Shown: positions 32,721-43,885, numbered from the stretch's first letter. The stretch is DNA of 64,000 bases from Arion vulgaris (GCA_020796225.1 CM036753.1:72394865-72458864), one strand, 5' to 3'. The notes: generated by a model from the sequence alone, not told the origin. Made by a program: numbers and translations.

Positions 32721-33158
32721 AAATATATTAACGAGTTGCCCTGGATAAAACTGTATGGAGAAATTGCTTGCAAGTTATATGTAACGTTAACGGTACAGGA
32801 GGGACATATATATATAAACTATATAGCAGCTAAATAAAGACACACAATATAAAAAAAAACAATCCAATGTTTTCTTAGATGTTTATGACCATTGTTTCAT
32901 TTGTACTAAATTTAATTCAAAACTAAATAGCTCAAAATTTAATCTGCAAAAAATTATATTTTTGTAAAAAAAGAGCTCTTAGTTCAACCCAAAAAAACAA
33001 ATTAAAAAGTAGAAAATAATATTTGTTGTAGCTTCATGCATTGTTGAAACTTGAATATAAGGGGGTGTTTTAAAAAAAAATAACATGCACTGTATTATTC
33101 ATGATTTAAATTTATATTGAAATAGACAAATTACTGTCAGTAACTTTCTATTCTTCAA
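32721..33158. other. Unassigned AT-rich sequence
   Basis: Very AT-rich with A runs; nothing recognised. Confidence 0.5.
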
Positions 33159-33170
33159 GAAAAATGTATT

Positions 33171-33424
33171 CTTCTTCTTCTTCTTTGCGTTCGTTCTTTA
33201 CGACCAATTTTAATCACTCTTTGTGATAAGTTTGATCTTTGCCAAGAACGTGTATACGTTGCACATTGGTTTGGTAGGCCCTAAACGCATAGACTTTTAC
33301 ATGTTTAGGACATGTGCATCGATTTCAGCCAAACCTCCTTAGTCGCCTCTTACGACATGCATGGCAGGTAACAGTGATTCTATTCTTTACACCCCAAATT
33401 TGGGCCCCGGTAACCACTCGGGTG
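33171..33424 (-). repeat. SINE-A copy, full length
   Basis: Flanked by GAAAAATGTATT (33159-33170 and 33425-33436). The minus strand runs from CACCCGAGTGGTTACCGGGG to a (GAA)n tail. It is nearly identical to the 9247-9496 copy along its length. Confidence 0.92.
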
Positions 33425-33436
33425 GAAAAATGTATT

Positions 33437-33970
33437 AAATGAGGCTACAAAATATTTGTTTCTATTTGTTAGTTATTTTTTTTTTCTACCCAAATCCGGA
33501 TGTGCCTGTCCTACATGACCTATATGGCCTATATGGGCATTTCTTTCTCCAGTCGTCTTGGTTTTTGTTTTGCTACTGGACACAGAAGGAATTGGGCGAG
33601 AGAGTGAGATCGAGCGCAAGTCACCCTCTCATCCATCAAATATATTCCCTTGGATGAAAAAGAAAAGGTGGGCATCATCACCGGTGATTTACGAGCATCA
33701 ATCAGGTTCATAACGCCTGCGCAACGAGTTCACGTTGTCGATGCAAACCACACAGATCATAAGAATGGTTAACTTGCTTGATAAGAACGAACGCAAACAT
33801 CAAAGAATAACAGTTATTGTGATTCGTTAAAGACAGTTTTCTTCATAATTTAAAGCCACTCTTAATTTATTTACTGATTTCTTTACATTTTTAAATAACT
33901 CAAATTTGATATCAAATAATGGCCATAGATCAACTTTTTCTGAATCATAAATCATGTTTCTTCCTTTCTT
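33437..33970. other. Unassigned sequence
   Basis: Overlapping 60-72 codon frames on both strands near 33529-33711 are not recognisable. No repeat match seen. Confidence 0.45.
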
Positions 33971-33974
33971 CCAT

Positions 33975-34335
33975 ATTTTGTCGTCACACTGTTACCGGGT
34001 TGTTGCCCGGTGTTGTTGTTATCTGTTTTTGTCTTCCGCTGTTCTAGTGGCTTGGGTGATAGTCATTTTTGCTCTTTGACAGTATTCTGCTATGCAATCT
34101 AACCATCTTTTTCGTGGTCGTTCTCTCGCCTTCTTTCCTGGTTTTCTGGAGTAGAAGACTTTATGTACTGGGGAGTTTGGAAGCATTTTTTATTAAGTAG
34201 CCAAACTACTTCATTGTTTGTTTCTCAATGTAATTCAAACAAGGTTCTGTTCCAACTCGTTTTCTTATGCTGATGTTGGTAACTCTGTCTTTTCTGGTGT
34301 TGTTTGTAACGTATCGTAGGAATCGCATTTCACAT
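33975..34335 (-). pseudogene. LINE family L6, 3' end
   Basis: The minus strand reads SPVHKVFYSRKPGKKARERP, then KRWLDCIAEYCQ-like, and ends with the tail block GGCAACAACCCGGTAACAG. Matches the plus copy at 19165-19435. Confidence 0.75.
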
Positions 34336-34461
34336 GAATGTTTCTTTGAAAACAGGTAAATACAATTTTACTGTGAAACTTGTTTATGCCCTTTTTTCTT
34401 CTAGCGCATTGCGACACAGATACAATTCTTTTTCTCCTCAAAACTTTCTGTCAGTATTCTC

Positions 34462-34605
34462 TTCTGCTCTAATTTCTTCACATATTATCTTCTGCTCTTA
34501 TTTCTTCACATATTATCTTCTGCTCTTATTTCTTCACATATTCTCTTCTGCTCTTATTTCTTCACATATTATCTTCTGCTCTTATTTCTTCACATATTGC
34601 CTGTG
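34462..34605. repeat. 28-bp minisatellite, about 5 units
   Basis: The unit contains TCTTCTGCTCTTATTTCTTC and ACATATTA. Confidence 0.9.
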
Positions 34606-34620
34606 TTCATATCACGAGTA

Positions 34621-34878
34621 CTTCTTCTTCGAAAGTTCCATATCGACCACTTTTTAACCACTCTTTGTGATTTGTGTGTGATCTGAGCCTAAGAGCAATT
34701 GTACGTCCTGCCAATTATGCTCCTACAAGTAGGCCAGCGCATCAAATTTTTGCGACACTTTTTATTTAACAAGGCAGCTTCCGTAGGCCTTTACCTCAGT
34801 CGCCTCTTACGACATGCATTGTAGGTCGCATGTGTTACTATCTTACCTCCTCTTACGGGCTCCGGCAATACACGAGCG
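34621..34878 (-). repeat. SINE-B copy, full length
   Basis: Flanked by ATATCACGAGTA (34609-34620) and ATATCATGAGTA (34879-34890). Minus orientation, with a short (GAA)n tail and full head ending CGTGTATTGCCGGAGCC. Confidence 0.88.
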
Positions 34879-35028
34879 ATATCATGAGTATAAATATATA
34901 CATATTATTTCATTATTAAGCTAATGTCACGTGTTAGTTAAGATACTTGAGATATAATAAGAAACACAGTCATGAGAAAAATTGTAGGAGCCATATCTAC
35001 CATTATTTATTTAGTGTTATATTCCTAT

Positions 35029-35285
35029 TCGCCCGAGTGGTTACCGGGGTCCAAATTTCGGGTGTAAAGAATAGAACCACTGTTACCTGCCACGCATGTT
35101 GTAAGAGGCGACTAAGAGATTTGGCTGAAATCGGATGCATGTTCCTAAAGGGTAGAAGTCTATGCGTTTAGGGCCTACCAAACCAATGTGCAACGTATAC
35201 AGTTCTTGGCAAAAATCAAACATATCACAAAGAGTGATTAAAATTGGTCGTAAGAACGAACGCAAAGAAGAAGAAAAAGAAGGAG
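35029..35285 (+). repeat. SINE-A copy, full length
   Basis: Flanked by ATATTCCTAT (35019-35028 and 35286-35295). Runs from TCGCCCGAGTGGTTACCGGG to a GAAGAAGAAAAAGAAGGAG tail. Confidence 0.9.
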
Positions 35286-35295
35286 ATATTCCTAT

Positions 35296-35345
35296 AAGTT
35301 GCAAGTAACTTCTCCATATCGCTCTATCCTAGACAAGTGGTTCAA
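35296..35345 (-). pseudogene. Short LINE L2 fragment
   Basis: In plus it reads GCAAGTAACTTCTCCATATCG, like 15912-15935 in the L2 end. The fragment is about 50 bp and then abuts SINE-M-like sequence. Confidence 0.5.
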
Positions 35346-35346
35346 C

Positions 35347-35462
35347 CTCTTCTATTGACAGCTGCAAGCACCTCCGAAGTCGAAGGCACGCCTATATGGC
35401 GGGAGACACTGATAATAAGGAAAGCAGGCCTTCTCGCAAAAATAAGTCAGAAACGACAAACG
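35347..35462 (+). repeat. SINE-M fragment
   Basis: Shares GACACTGATAATAAGGAAAG and CAAAAATAAGTCAG blocks with the complement of 60900-60990, and CTCCGAAGTCGA with 10114-10316. Confidence 0.5.
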
Positions 35463-35472
35463 ATTTTTTGGT

Positions 35473-35683
35473 TGGGTTTTTTTTCCCTATCCAGAACCAC
35501 TTGAGCTTTCAGCTCTACGGCTCGGTGTCATGAACATCGCAACCCTTCGGTTCGGTGCCACGAACACTGTAAATCTGGAGAACCTGTGGCTTTCTGCCAG
35601 CCCGCGGAATTGAACTGCACTCACAGGGGCTTGTCACCCGTTGTCCAACGCGCTACGAACACGCTGGGCAGGCGGGCACGCGC
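35473..35683 (-). repeat. SINE-C copy 6
   Basis: Minus orientation with a T-run start, two-unit body, GTTCAATTCCGCGGGCTGGC B-box region and CGTAGCGCGTTGGACAACGG head. Confidence 0.87.
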
Positions 35684-35763
35684 TCATCTTAAACACGGAC
35701 CTATTTTTTTAATCAAGCCTTTATCAGTATACAATTTGGGTCTCACTTACTTCACACTTATAA

Positions 35764-36129
35764 ATATATAACATTGCTAAATCTGGACACTTCTAAATAT
35801 ATAACATTGCTAAATCTGGACATTTCTAAATATATAACATTGCTAAATCTGGACACTTCTAAATATATAACATTGCTAAATCTGGACACTTCTAAATATA
35901 TAACATTGCTAAATCTGGACACTTCTAAATATATAACATTGCTAAATCTGGACACTTCTAAATATATAACATTGCTAAATCTGGACATTTCTAAATATAT
36001 AACATTGCTAAATCTGGACACTTCTAAATATATAACATTGCTAAATCTGGACACTTCTAAATATATAACATTGCTAAATCTGGACACTTCTAAATATATA
36101 ACATTGCTAAATCTGGACACTTCTAAATA
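35764..36129. repeat. 33-bp minisatellite, left block
   Basis: The unit contains AACATTGCTAAATCTGGACA and CTTCTAAATATAT, 11 units. Since 33 is divisible by 3, frames are open on both strands; these are not genes. The array continues at 39345 after the LINE insertion. Confidence 0.95.
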
Positions 36130-39100
36130 TATCTCTCTCTCTCTCTTTGCCTTTTTACCCAGGGTTGGGGCATAGGCCCTCAACCAACTCATGCCAAGTC
36201 TTCCTATCTCTAGCTATCTCCTGCAGCTCCCTCCAGCTCTTCTTTATATTGTTGATCTCTGCCTCCAAATCTCGTCTCCATGTATTTCTCGGCCTCCCTT
36301 CTTTCGCTGTCCCTGCGGGTTCCAGGCAAGGACCCTTCTTGTTATATTCCCTCCGGTTTTCGCAAAGTGTGTCCTATCCAGCGCCAGCGTCTTTTTTAAC
36401 CTGTTCGTTCACTGGAATCTGTCTTGTTCTCTCCATAAGTTCCTCATTTGTGACCCTATCATACCATCTTATTCCCTCTATTCTGCGCAGACACCAGTTG
36501 ATGAATGTTTGCAATTTATGCGCTATTTTTTTAGTTGTTCTCCATGTTTCTGACCCATACAGTAGAACTGCTTTAACATTAGAGTTAAATATCCGAATTT
36601 TGTTCTAGATTTGATTTCTTTGGACTTCCAAATGTTTCCCAGTGCAATGAAAGCTCCCTTGCCTTCTGTATTCTTATTTTAACATCTCTATCTGTTCCAC
36701 CCTCTTTGTCTACGTTGCTGCCCAAATATGTGTATGATTCTACCTCTTGAAGTGGATTTCCCCAGGAGATCGAGTTGTCGTTTGCTTGGTTAATTCTCAA
36801 TATCTTTGTCTTTCCCTTATGAATGTTCAGCCCTAGTTGCTGGGACCTTTGATTCAATGTGTTAATCTTATCCTGCATCTGATTTTGTGTATGTGACAGA
36901 AGGGCTATATCATCAGCGAAGTCCAGATCATCTAGTTGCTCTGTCAGAGTCCATTGGATTCCATTTCTGGTGTTAGTTACTGTGGTCTTCATAATCCAGT
37001 CTATTGTCAGTAAGAACAACAAAGGTGATAGAAGACATCCTTGACGCACTCCTGTTTCTATTCCGAAAGTATCTGTTAGTTTACCTTCATGAAGAACTCT
37101 ACATTTCATATCTGTATATTTTGCTTTTATTAGGTTAATAATTTTCTGTGGGATTCCATAATGCCTCATTAATTTCCAAAGGGTTTCCCTATCAATACTG
37201 TCAAAAGCCTTCTCATAATCAACAAATCCGATATAAAGTGGGGATTTCCATTCAATACTTTGCTCTATTATTATACGTAATGTGGCTATCTGGTCAGCAC
37301 AGGATCTATTTGGTCAGGAGCCTGCCTGTTCATCTCTTAGCTTTATATCGATGGTATCTCTCAGTCTCTCCAGGATGACTCTGCTTAGTATTTTCCCAGG
37401 TACTGACAACAGCATTATTCCCTATAGTTTTCACACTTCTAGAGGTCCCCTTTCTTTGGTAGCTTCACCAGGTATCCTTCTCTCCAGTTTGCTGGTATTT
37501 CTTCAGTCTCCCAGATTCTGCTAAATAATTTATACAGTATTTCTGTGGATGTGTTTATGTTGGCTTTAACCGCCTCTGCTGGAATACCATCTGGACCGGC
37601 CACTTTTCCATCTTTTAAAAGTTTAATGGCTTTACTAATCTCCTCCTTGGATGGTTTCTCACAGTTGATGTCCCAAATCAATTTCTGCCGGTTGGATATC
37701 TGGGGGTTTGTAGGTGCTGGTCTGTTCAGGAGTTCCTTGAAGTATTCCATCCATCTTTCCATTTGGTCTCTAACATTAGTGATAGTTTCCCACTACTATT
37801 TTGATCAACCCATTTGATGGTCTGTATTTTCCTGCTAGCTTTCTAGTGATATTGTAAGATCCCTAAGGTTTCCTTTTCCTGCAGCTACCTCTGCTTCTCT
37901 TGCTAGATCTTCTACGTATTGTCTTTTATCTAACTTTATTTGTTTCTTCACTTTCTTGCTAGCTTCTGTGTACTTTTCCTGGGCTATGGCTTTGGCAGTT
38001 CTAGTTTTTCTATTATTTAAATCTGCTTTCCTCTTTTTCCTTTCTTCTATTTCCTTGAGAGTTTCTGGAGTTATCCATGCCTTATGATTCCCTCCTTCTT
38101 TCCTAATACCTCTGTGCATGTTTCATTCCAAATATTTTTGGCTTGCTGCCAGCATTCTTCCCACTCACCTCATCTTCTAATTGCCGCAACACCTCATACT
38201 TATTAGAGACTGTGACCGTGAACTGTTCCTTTGTTTCTTGACTTCTGAGGTATCCTACATTATATTGGTGTCTATGTTCATGGGATGTTATGTATCGCTT
38301 AAGCTTCAGTTTAATTTTACTTATCAGCAAATGGTGATCCGAATCTACATCTGCCCCCTTAGGACCCTTACATCTTGTAGAGATGACCTGAATTTCTTGT
38401 TTATGCATATGTGGTCAATTTGATTTTCTGTTCTGTGATCTGGTGATACCCAGGTTGCTTTATGTATTCTTTTATGTGGAAAGACACTTCCACCTATGAC
38501 GTATTGATTCGCTGCAAAGAAATTAGTGAATAGTTCTCCATTTTCGTTCATTATTCCTAGTCCGTGTTTCCCCATGATCTCCTCGTAGCCTATGTTGTCC
38601 GAACCTATTTTGGCATTGAGGTCACCCATCAGAATTTTGATGTTCCCATTTCTCTGATTACCTATAGTATTTTGAAGTTTTATGTAAATTCCTCTTTTAC
38701 TTTTTCCTCTTTATCATTGGTAGGTGCATAACATAGGTCACATTCAAGAATACTTTCTTTTGGTGGTTCTGAATGTTGCTGTGATTATCCTAGGACTCAC
38801 TGCTTCCACTTTATTAGTGCAGTCTCGCTTCTTTAGATAGCATTAAAGCCCTCCTTCACTATGGGGGCATTTTCTTCCATATGGCCTGAGAACAGCATTG
38901 TTTCTCCTGTGTTTAGACGTTGTTTGCCTGCACCATTCCACCTAGTTTCACATAATCCCAAGATGCCAATCCCGTGAAATTTCATCTCATTTACAACCTG
39001 TGCTGTCTTTCCCATTTGATACATACTTCTAACATTCCAGGTGCCAATTCTGGAGCTTTTCCTAGGTGAAAGGAAGATAATCTGCGTTGTAGACTCCTTG

Positions 39101-39344
39101 CGGCTTTCTCTGCATCGCTTCATACCTCTTCTAGAAGAGCTTCCTTTCCTCTTGCTGGCACAGTTTTATTTTATTTTTATGTGACTTGTTCATGGTTGGT
39201 TGGATTTTGTGGCTAAAATTTTCTACTGGATAGGGTACCAGCCCTACGCCAAACCCCACCTTAGTCGCCTCTTACGACATGCCTTGTAGGTCGCAGTACT
39301 GCTACTCTTTGCTCCCCTTGCGAGCCCCGGCAGCACACGGGCGT
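36130..39344 (-). mobile_element. Full-length RTE-type LINE inserted in the minisatellite
   Basis: The element is 3.2 kb, the usual full length for RTE elements. Minus-strand order: 5' region (39344-39124) starting CGCCCGTGTGCTGCCGGGG; endonuclease with GTWNVRSMY, LGLCETRWNG, MGDLNAKIGSDN and DSDHHLLISK; then a linker; then RT with KDGKVAGPDGIPAEAV, TGVRQGCLLSPLLF (about 37030-37060) and catalytic FADD (36909-36920). A C-terminal domain and a GA-rich tail (36130-36145) follow. Frameshifts split it into at least six frames. Flanking copies of TCTAAATATAT (end 36132 region and 39345-39355) fit a target duplication, although the target is itself repetitive. Confidence 0.88.
36585..39123 (-). pseudogene. 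RTE ORF2 pseudogene (endonuclease and reverse transcriptase)
   Basis: Encodes an apurinic-like endonuclease followed by a reverse transcriptase, the protein that would nick the target and copy the RNA. Endonuclease segments span 39123-38345, the linker 38408-37439, and RT 37169-36585. The longest single frame is 194 codons over palm and thumb (YTDMKCRVL to SYTYLGSNVD). At least five frame changes and some stops inactivate it. The start near 39123 (MKRCRES) is provisional. Confidence 0.85.
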
Positions 39345-39583
39345 CTAAATATATAACATTGCTAAATCTGGACACTTCTAAATATATAACATTGCTAAAT
39401 CTGGACACTTCTAAATATATAACATTGCTAAATCTGGACACTTCTAAATATATAACATTGCTAAATCTGGACACTTCTAAATATATAACATTGCTAAATC
39501 TGGACATTTCTAAATATATAACATTGCTAAATCTGGACACTTCTAAATATATAACATTGCTAAATCTGGACATTTCTAAATAA
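39345..39583. repeat. 33-bp minisatellite, right block
   Basis: Seven more units of the 35764-36129 array, in register and same orientation. This confirms that one array was split by the LINE. Confidence 0.95.
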
Positions 39584-40149
39584 ACTGATGAACAAATTTT
39601 CATTTCGAAGAAAAGAAGAAATTCTTAAATCTAACTGCAAAAAATTATGTAACCCTCTTTTAAGCAGACGCCAATGTGTTTACATCTCAACTTTTGTTCG
39701 ATGTGAACGGGGAAAAAACGAAGATTATGAAGAACGACAGGCAAGCGCCATTTCTATTTTTTAAATAGACGAACAACATTGAAAACATGGCAGAGTTCTG
39801 GTAATGAATGCAAACGACGAATTCACCGGCTTATTTTACTTCCAAATTGGCGACAAAGTGGCCCCGTGAGATTGATTGTAACTTTCGTGCCGCAAGTTTC
39901 ATGTGAACGAGTCCCAAGGCTCCAGCCATTTGTTAGGTGGTCACTGTTAGTTTTTGTTTGTGTTTGGGGTATTCTAGAGAATAATGTAGAAACACAACTA
40001 TTATTTTAACTATGTTTTTAACATTATTTTCTTCTGTGTTTTCTTTTCGTTTACATAAATTGAAGTGTGTGATTGGGTTGCAGTTTTATGTCCTACCTAC
40101 TAGAGGATTTGAGGTCTTCAATGCGGCCCTTATTTTTATTTATTTGTTG
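39584..40149. other. Unassigned sequence
   Basis: Two weak frames (39779-40009, 40012-40299) without motifs. No repeat match. Confidence 0.45.
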
Positions 40150-40157
40150 GCCTACAC

Positions 40158-40494
40158 CACAGATTCCCAAACTTTTTCGGCCCACCTCCCACTTTGCACG
40201 ACAAAACCTTTGAAACGCCCCCTCCCCATTATAAAAGTTTGCCCCCTCCTCCATATATATATATATATATATACATACTCTATTTTCACTTTGACATAGA
40301 AAATTTATGAAAAAATGGATCGTGTAAGATGGACATAAGATGAATTAAAATGCAGAAATCGAATTTTTTATGATTATTCAATCGCAAAATCACAAAAATC
40401 TCCCTCCCACCCCTAATGCTTCTGAACCCACTACCGTCCCCTGAAAGGCTTCAGCGCCCACTGGGGAGCGGTACGCCCACTTTGGGAATCCATG
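40158..40494. mobile_element. hAT-type MITE, second family, copy 1
   Basis: Ends CACAGATTCCCAAACTTTTT and the complement of CATGGATTCCCAAAGTGGG form inverted repeats. Flanked by the 8-bp duplication GCCTACAC (40150-40157 and 40495-40502). Contains an internal (AT)n run. The ATTCCCAAACTTT end type is common among animal hAT MITEs. Confidence 0.88.
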
Positions 40495-40599
40495 GCCTAC
40501 ACGCTCTGATATCACACACAAACAACTAGTTCTTAGGTTGAATATGCCGTGCTACAGCTTATCAGTTATTGTTTATTGGTTACTGAATCGACGTCATTG

Positions 40600-41012
40600 C
40601 ACTCAGGCAGATCCGTAGGTGATCAGCCTCCACCAACAGATCTCAAAGTGTGTGCAAACTGATGGTTTCTGTAGCTCGCTGGTTAAACACATTCCTTTCT
40701 CTGCTCCTCAGGCATCCAGCTCTACTTGTACAATGGGTAACTTCAAACTCCTTAAATCGCTGGACTGATCAACATCTATTTTAGTGTCTTCATCCAACAG
40801 GTAGTCGTGAAGAGACCGAAGAACATCCCCTTATCTACCTTTGACTATCCGACAATCAATGTTGTTGATGCAAGCCTGTTGTCTCTCTCATTGCCGCAAA
40901 CAGCCACACAACCAGGACAAGATCTACGTAAGCATCGGGAGGTTAGAAAATTCAATAGACGACATCCACTCCTACCGCAACTTGCCATTTTAGATCTTCT
41001 GAAGCATCGACT
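40600..41012 (-). pseudogene. LINE L7, RNase H and C-terminal part
   Basis: The minus strand reads CPGCVAVCGNERDNRLAS (RNase H block: PGH, then GNERAD), then DKGDVLRSLHDYLL-like sequence, and a terminal region with TTTGAGATCTGTTGGTGGAG. Frame is broken. It continues at 41347 after a SINE-G insertion. Confidence 0.7.
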
Positions 41013-41346
41013 TCGCTCCGCGATCACCGCCCGGATCGATGTACCAGATCTCCCCAAAAGTTCTATTCATGTGGAAATCTGATTCATGCAGCCTTAGCAT
41101 TGGTGTGTTTTACTTCACATCTTCAGCACCATTTAGAGCTCTGGTGCTTATCCTTCGGCAATGTGTCCGGTTTCAGCCAGCGTTTACTCAGTTCGCTCTC
41201 CGCTCTGTAGCCATCTAGTATTTTTTACGGTGTGGGGTAGCTAGCCCACGTCCAACCTCCTTAGTCTTCTCTTACGACGTACGTGGCAGGTAACAGTGGT
41301 TCTATTCTTTACACCCCAATTTGGGCTCCGGTAACCACTCGGGCGC
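41013..41346 (-). repeat. SINE-G copy 2, inserted in LINE L7
   Basis: Flanked by a 20-bp duplication GATCTTCTGAAGCATCGACT (40993-41012 and 41347-41366). Minus orientation: SINE-A-like head (GTGGTTACCGGAGCCCAAAT) joined to the G-specific body. Ends fixed by the duplication: 334 bp. Confidence 0.92.
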
Positions 41347-41572
41347 GATCTTCTGAAGCATCGACTAGGCGTCAGGAACAAGAACGACCCCAGTAAACGG
41401 AGTTTCAGAGAACCAATGGAGAGCAGCAGTAACAGCCTCACCCTTCATTCTCATAAAGGAAGTAGTTCTGTATACTCCACTATGCTCTTCAAAACTCCAA
41501 CCATTCTTGCCACTCTGACTTCTCTCCACAATGCCTAGACCAGGGCTGTTCAACGTTTTATATATTGGGGCC
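41347..41572 (-). pseudogene. LINE L7, RNase H N-terminal part
   Basis: The minus strand reads GWSFEEHSGVYRTTSFMRMK, GEAVTAALHWFSETPF, then GVVLVPDA, matching the first strands and the E-x-x-A helix region of LINE-encoded RNase H. Joins in frame with 40993 across the SINE. Confidence 0.7.
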
Positions 41573-41830
41573 GCCTGTATGGTGTCGGGGCCCGCAAGGG
41601 AAGCAAAGAATATCATCATTGCAACTTACAATGCATGTCGTAAGAGGCGACTGATGTAGGCCCTAGGGATGCTACCTAACTAAATAAAAAGCAGCGTAGA
41701 AATCAGATGTGCTGGCCTACTTGTAGGCGCATAACTGGCACAACATATAATCGCTCTTAGGCTCAGATCACATACAAATCACACAGAGTGGTTGACAAGT
41801 TGTTCATATGGAGCGTTCGAAGAAGATGGT
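41573..41830 (+). repeat. SINE-B copy
   Basis: Full head (GCATGTCGTAAGAGGCGACT), middle and tail (TATGGAGCGTTCGAAGAAG). It directly abuts the LINE L7 fragment. Confidence 0.87.
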
Positions 41831-42485
41831 CTAAAGTACGTTCTCTGTTTTTACTGCGGTTACCTGCTCTCTCATTTCTGTTTTACTGTTTTATCTTTAC
41901 TTTCAAAGACAGGTTTAAATAATAAACCAAATACAGACAAGGAATAATGCAAAAGACAGTGAATAATATAGCGTGTCCTGAAACAGATTGTCTCTCTCTT
42001 ATCTCCTCTTGTCTGCTCCACTCGGTTGCCAAATACCGTCTTTGGCTGCACTGAACTATGTCGTGAAATGAAGTTTGTGTGGTGGTATTATTTAAATAAG
42101 TCTCAGACTGGCACTTTAAGTCACACATGGTAATTTAAACTGTGATATTGTCTGTGCATCTGATATACAACACGGTCCTGGTCTACAATATATACAAATC
42201 GCCCATTTCAGAACTTATAGCTAGCATAACTAACATGTAGACAAACAGTAGAATTTGCGTGGCTATGTTGTGTTTCTGAGTACATACGCATTTTAGTTTG
42301 AGTTAGCAATGTCGCTTTGGGACTGATAAGTGGAGCAATTTGCTCAAGATGCTAAGAGAATGTCTTAAATTTATCATATTGCAACTTATTTTATTTAAGG
42401 GCTCATAAAAGTACTTTTTCCAAGGTCCGGGTACATTGTCTCAAGTTCTTGAAAATGTTATGCTACAGAACTTCAAAAGTTATTT
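41831..42485. other. Unassigned sequence
   Basis: No recognised gene; an 81-codon minus frame (41883-42128) has a hydrophobic C-terminus only. Confidence 0.45.
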
Positions 42486-42487
42486 AT

Positions 42488-42785
42488 TTATTATATGTTT
42501 ATATGAATGTTGTGTTCCATTATTATATGTTTATATGAATACTTTGTTCCTTTATTATATGTTTATATGAATGTATTGTTCCATTATTATATATTTATAT
42601 GAATATTTTGTTTCTTTATTATATGTTTATATGAATGTATTGTTCCCTTATTATATGTTTATATGAATGTATTGTTCCCTTATTATATGTTTATATGAAT
42701 ACTTTGTTCCCTTATTATATGTTTATATGAATGTATTGTTCCATTATTATATACACAAATAAATTATTTGTTCCAATTTTATGTG
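42488..42785. repeat. 31-bp minisatellite, about 9 units
   Basis: The unit contains TTATTATATGTTTATATGAA and TGTATTGTTCC. Alternates in part with an ACTTTGTTCC variant. A lone TACAAATGCTTTGTTCC at 43170 may be a displaced unit. Confidence 0.9.
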
Positions 42786-42789
42786 CTCA

Positions 42790-42975
42790 TATTCTTCTAC
42801 TTCTGCTACGCTCCATATCGATAACTTATTGAACCACTCTTTGTGGTTTGTATGGGATCTGAGCCTAAGAGCGATTGTGCGGTGTGCCAAGTTATGCGCC
42901 TATAGGTGCCCAGGTCAGCATTTCCGATTTCTTGCCAGGGATTTTATTTACTATGGTAGCTTTCTCTAGAACTGT
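42790..42975 (-). repeat. SINE-B copy, head missing
   Basis: Minus orientation. Tail and middle blocks are kept (AAGAGTGGTTCAATAAGTT, CTTAGGCTCAGATCCCATAC), ending at the AGTAAATAAAATCCC block. Confidence 0.75.
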
Positions 42976-43257
42976 GGGACGTGTGGGACGGATGGGCTTG
43001 CCATTTGGATGTAGCTCACCCTCGATCCCTACTCGCTTAACCAGACATGATCATATGACTGTTCCTAGGGTCACCATGTGGAGGTGGGGTAGGATCTTGA
43101 TTAGTGTCAGCTCACTAAACCTGGCGCGACGTTGTCTCTATGAATGCGCCTTTGACCCCATATGCTAATACAAATGCTTTGTTCCACTAATTCAAAGGTA
43201 TTTGGTTAAGCTATTCAAATGTTTTGCACTTGAACTTCAAAAATACTTTATTTAAAG
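42976..43257. other. Unassigned, GC-richer insert
   Basis: 42976-43165 is GC-richer than its surroundings and separates minisatellite from a stray unit. No family recognised. Confidence 0.4.
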
Positions 43258-43495
43258 CTTTATTAAACTCAACAGACAATTACATAGACAAGAAATAAGT
43301 CAAGCAGGCGGTAACAGACATCGGGACATGTTCTACAAGAATGCCCTCTCCTGTGTGAGCTGAGAAGCAACATGTTGCCACACCCAGTCGACCTTAAACC
43401 TAAGCTTTGAAGAAACCTGACAGACCTGAAACTGACAGCAAAGTTTGTTGTCCACAGTAAACTAAGCGAATGACCAGAGATCGAAGAAGAAGAAG
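43258..43495 (+). repeat. SINE-Q candidate with (GAA)n tail
   Basis: About 240 bp ending in ATCGAAGAAGAAGAAG. Flanked by TTTATTTAA on both sides (about 43249-43257 and 43498-43507). Single copy here; no tRNA-like boxes found. It could instead be a truncated LINE 3' end. Confidence 0.45.
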
Positions 43496-43507
43496 AAGTT
43501 TTATTTA

Positions 43508-43885
43508 ATAGTAATCACATGCTTGAGGAATGCGGTGAAGGTCATCAGGAAAGACAGACTACGAAACGAAGACATCAGAAGAAGAGTGGGCATAACTTCA
43601 TGCACCGAATACATTTAACGACAACAAATGTAGTGGGTTGGACATTTAATGAGAATGGAATACAACCAACCAACAATAACAGCATACAATAAAAAAGAGA
43701 TCAGGCACTAGAGCCAAGGGAAGACCAAGAAAAAGATGGAAAGATAATATCAAGACCACACTAAATAAACACGGAAATAACACAAGGGTGACTCATCTGG
43801 CCCTAGAACGCAAATTAAAGGTTGTACCCCTGCGCTTAACAGCAAGAGTGGACAACCAATTCCATCATCATCTGGGGACAGAGAA
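43508..43885 (+). pseudogene. LINE family L3, 3' end
   Basis: The plus strand reads RKDRLRNEDIRRRVGITSC, WVGHLMRMEYNQPT, then GKTKKKMER, with stops. The longest L3 piece; matches 8125-8372 and 56222-56535. Confidence 0.8.

Noticed and set aside
35758..36192. Long repetitive open frames on both strands (VIYLEVSRFSN and ITLLNLDTSKY)
   Set aside because: A 33-bp repeat unit without stops keeps frames open on both strands. They end where the array ends.
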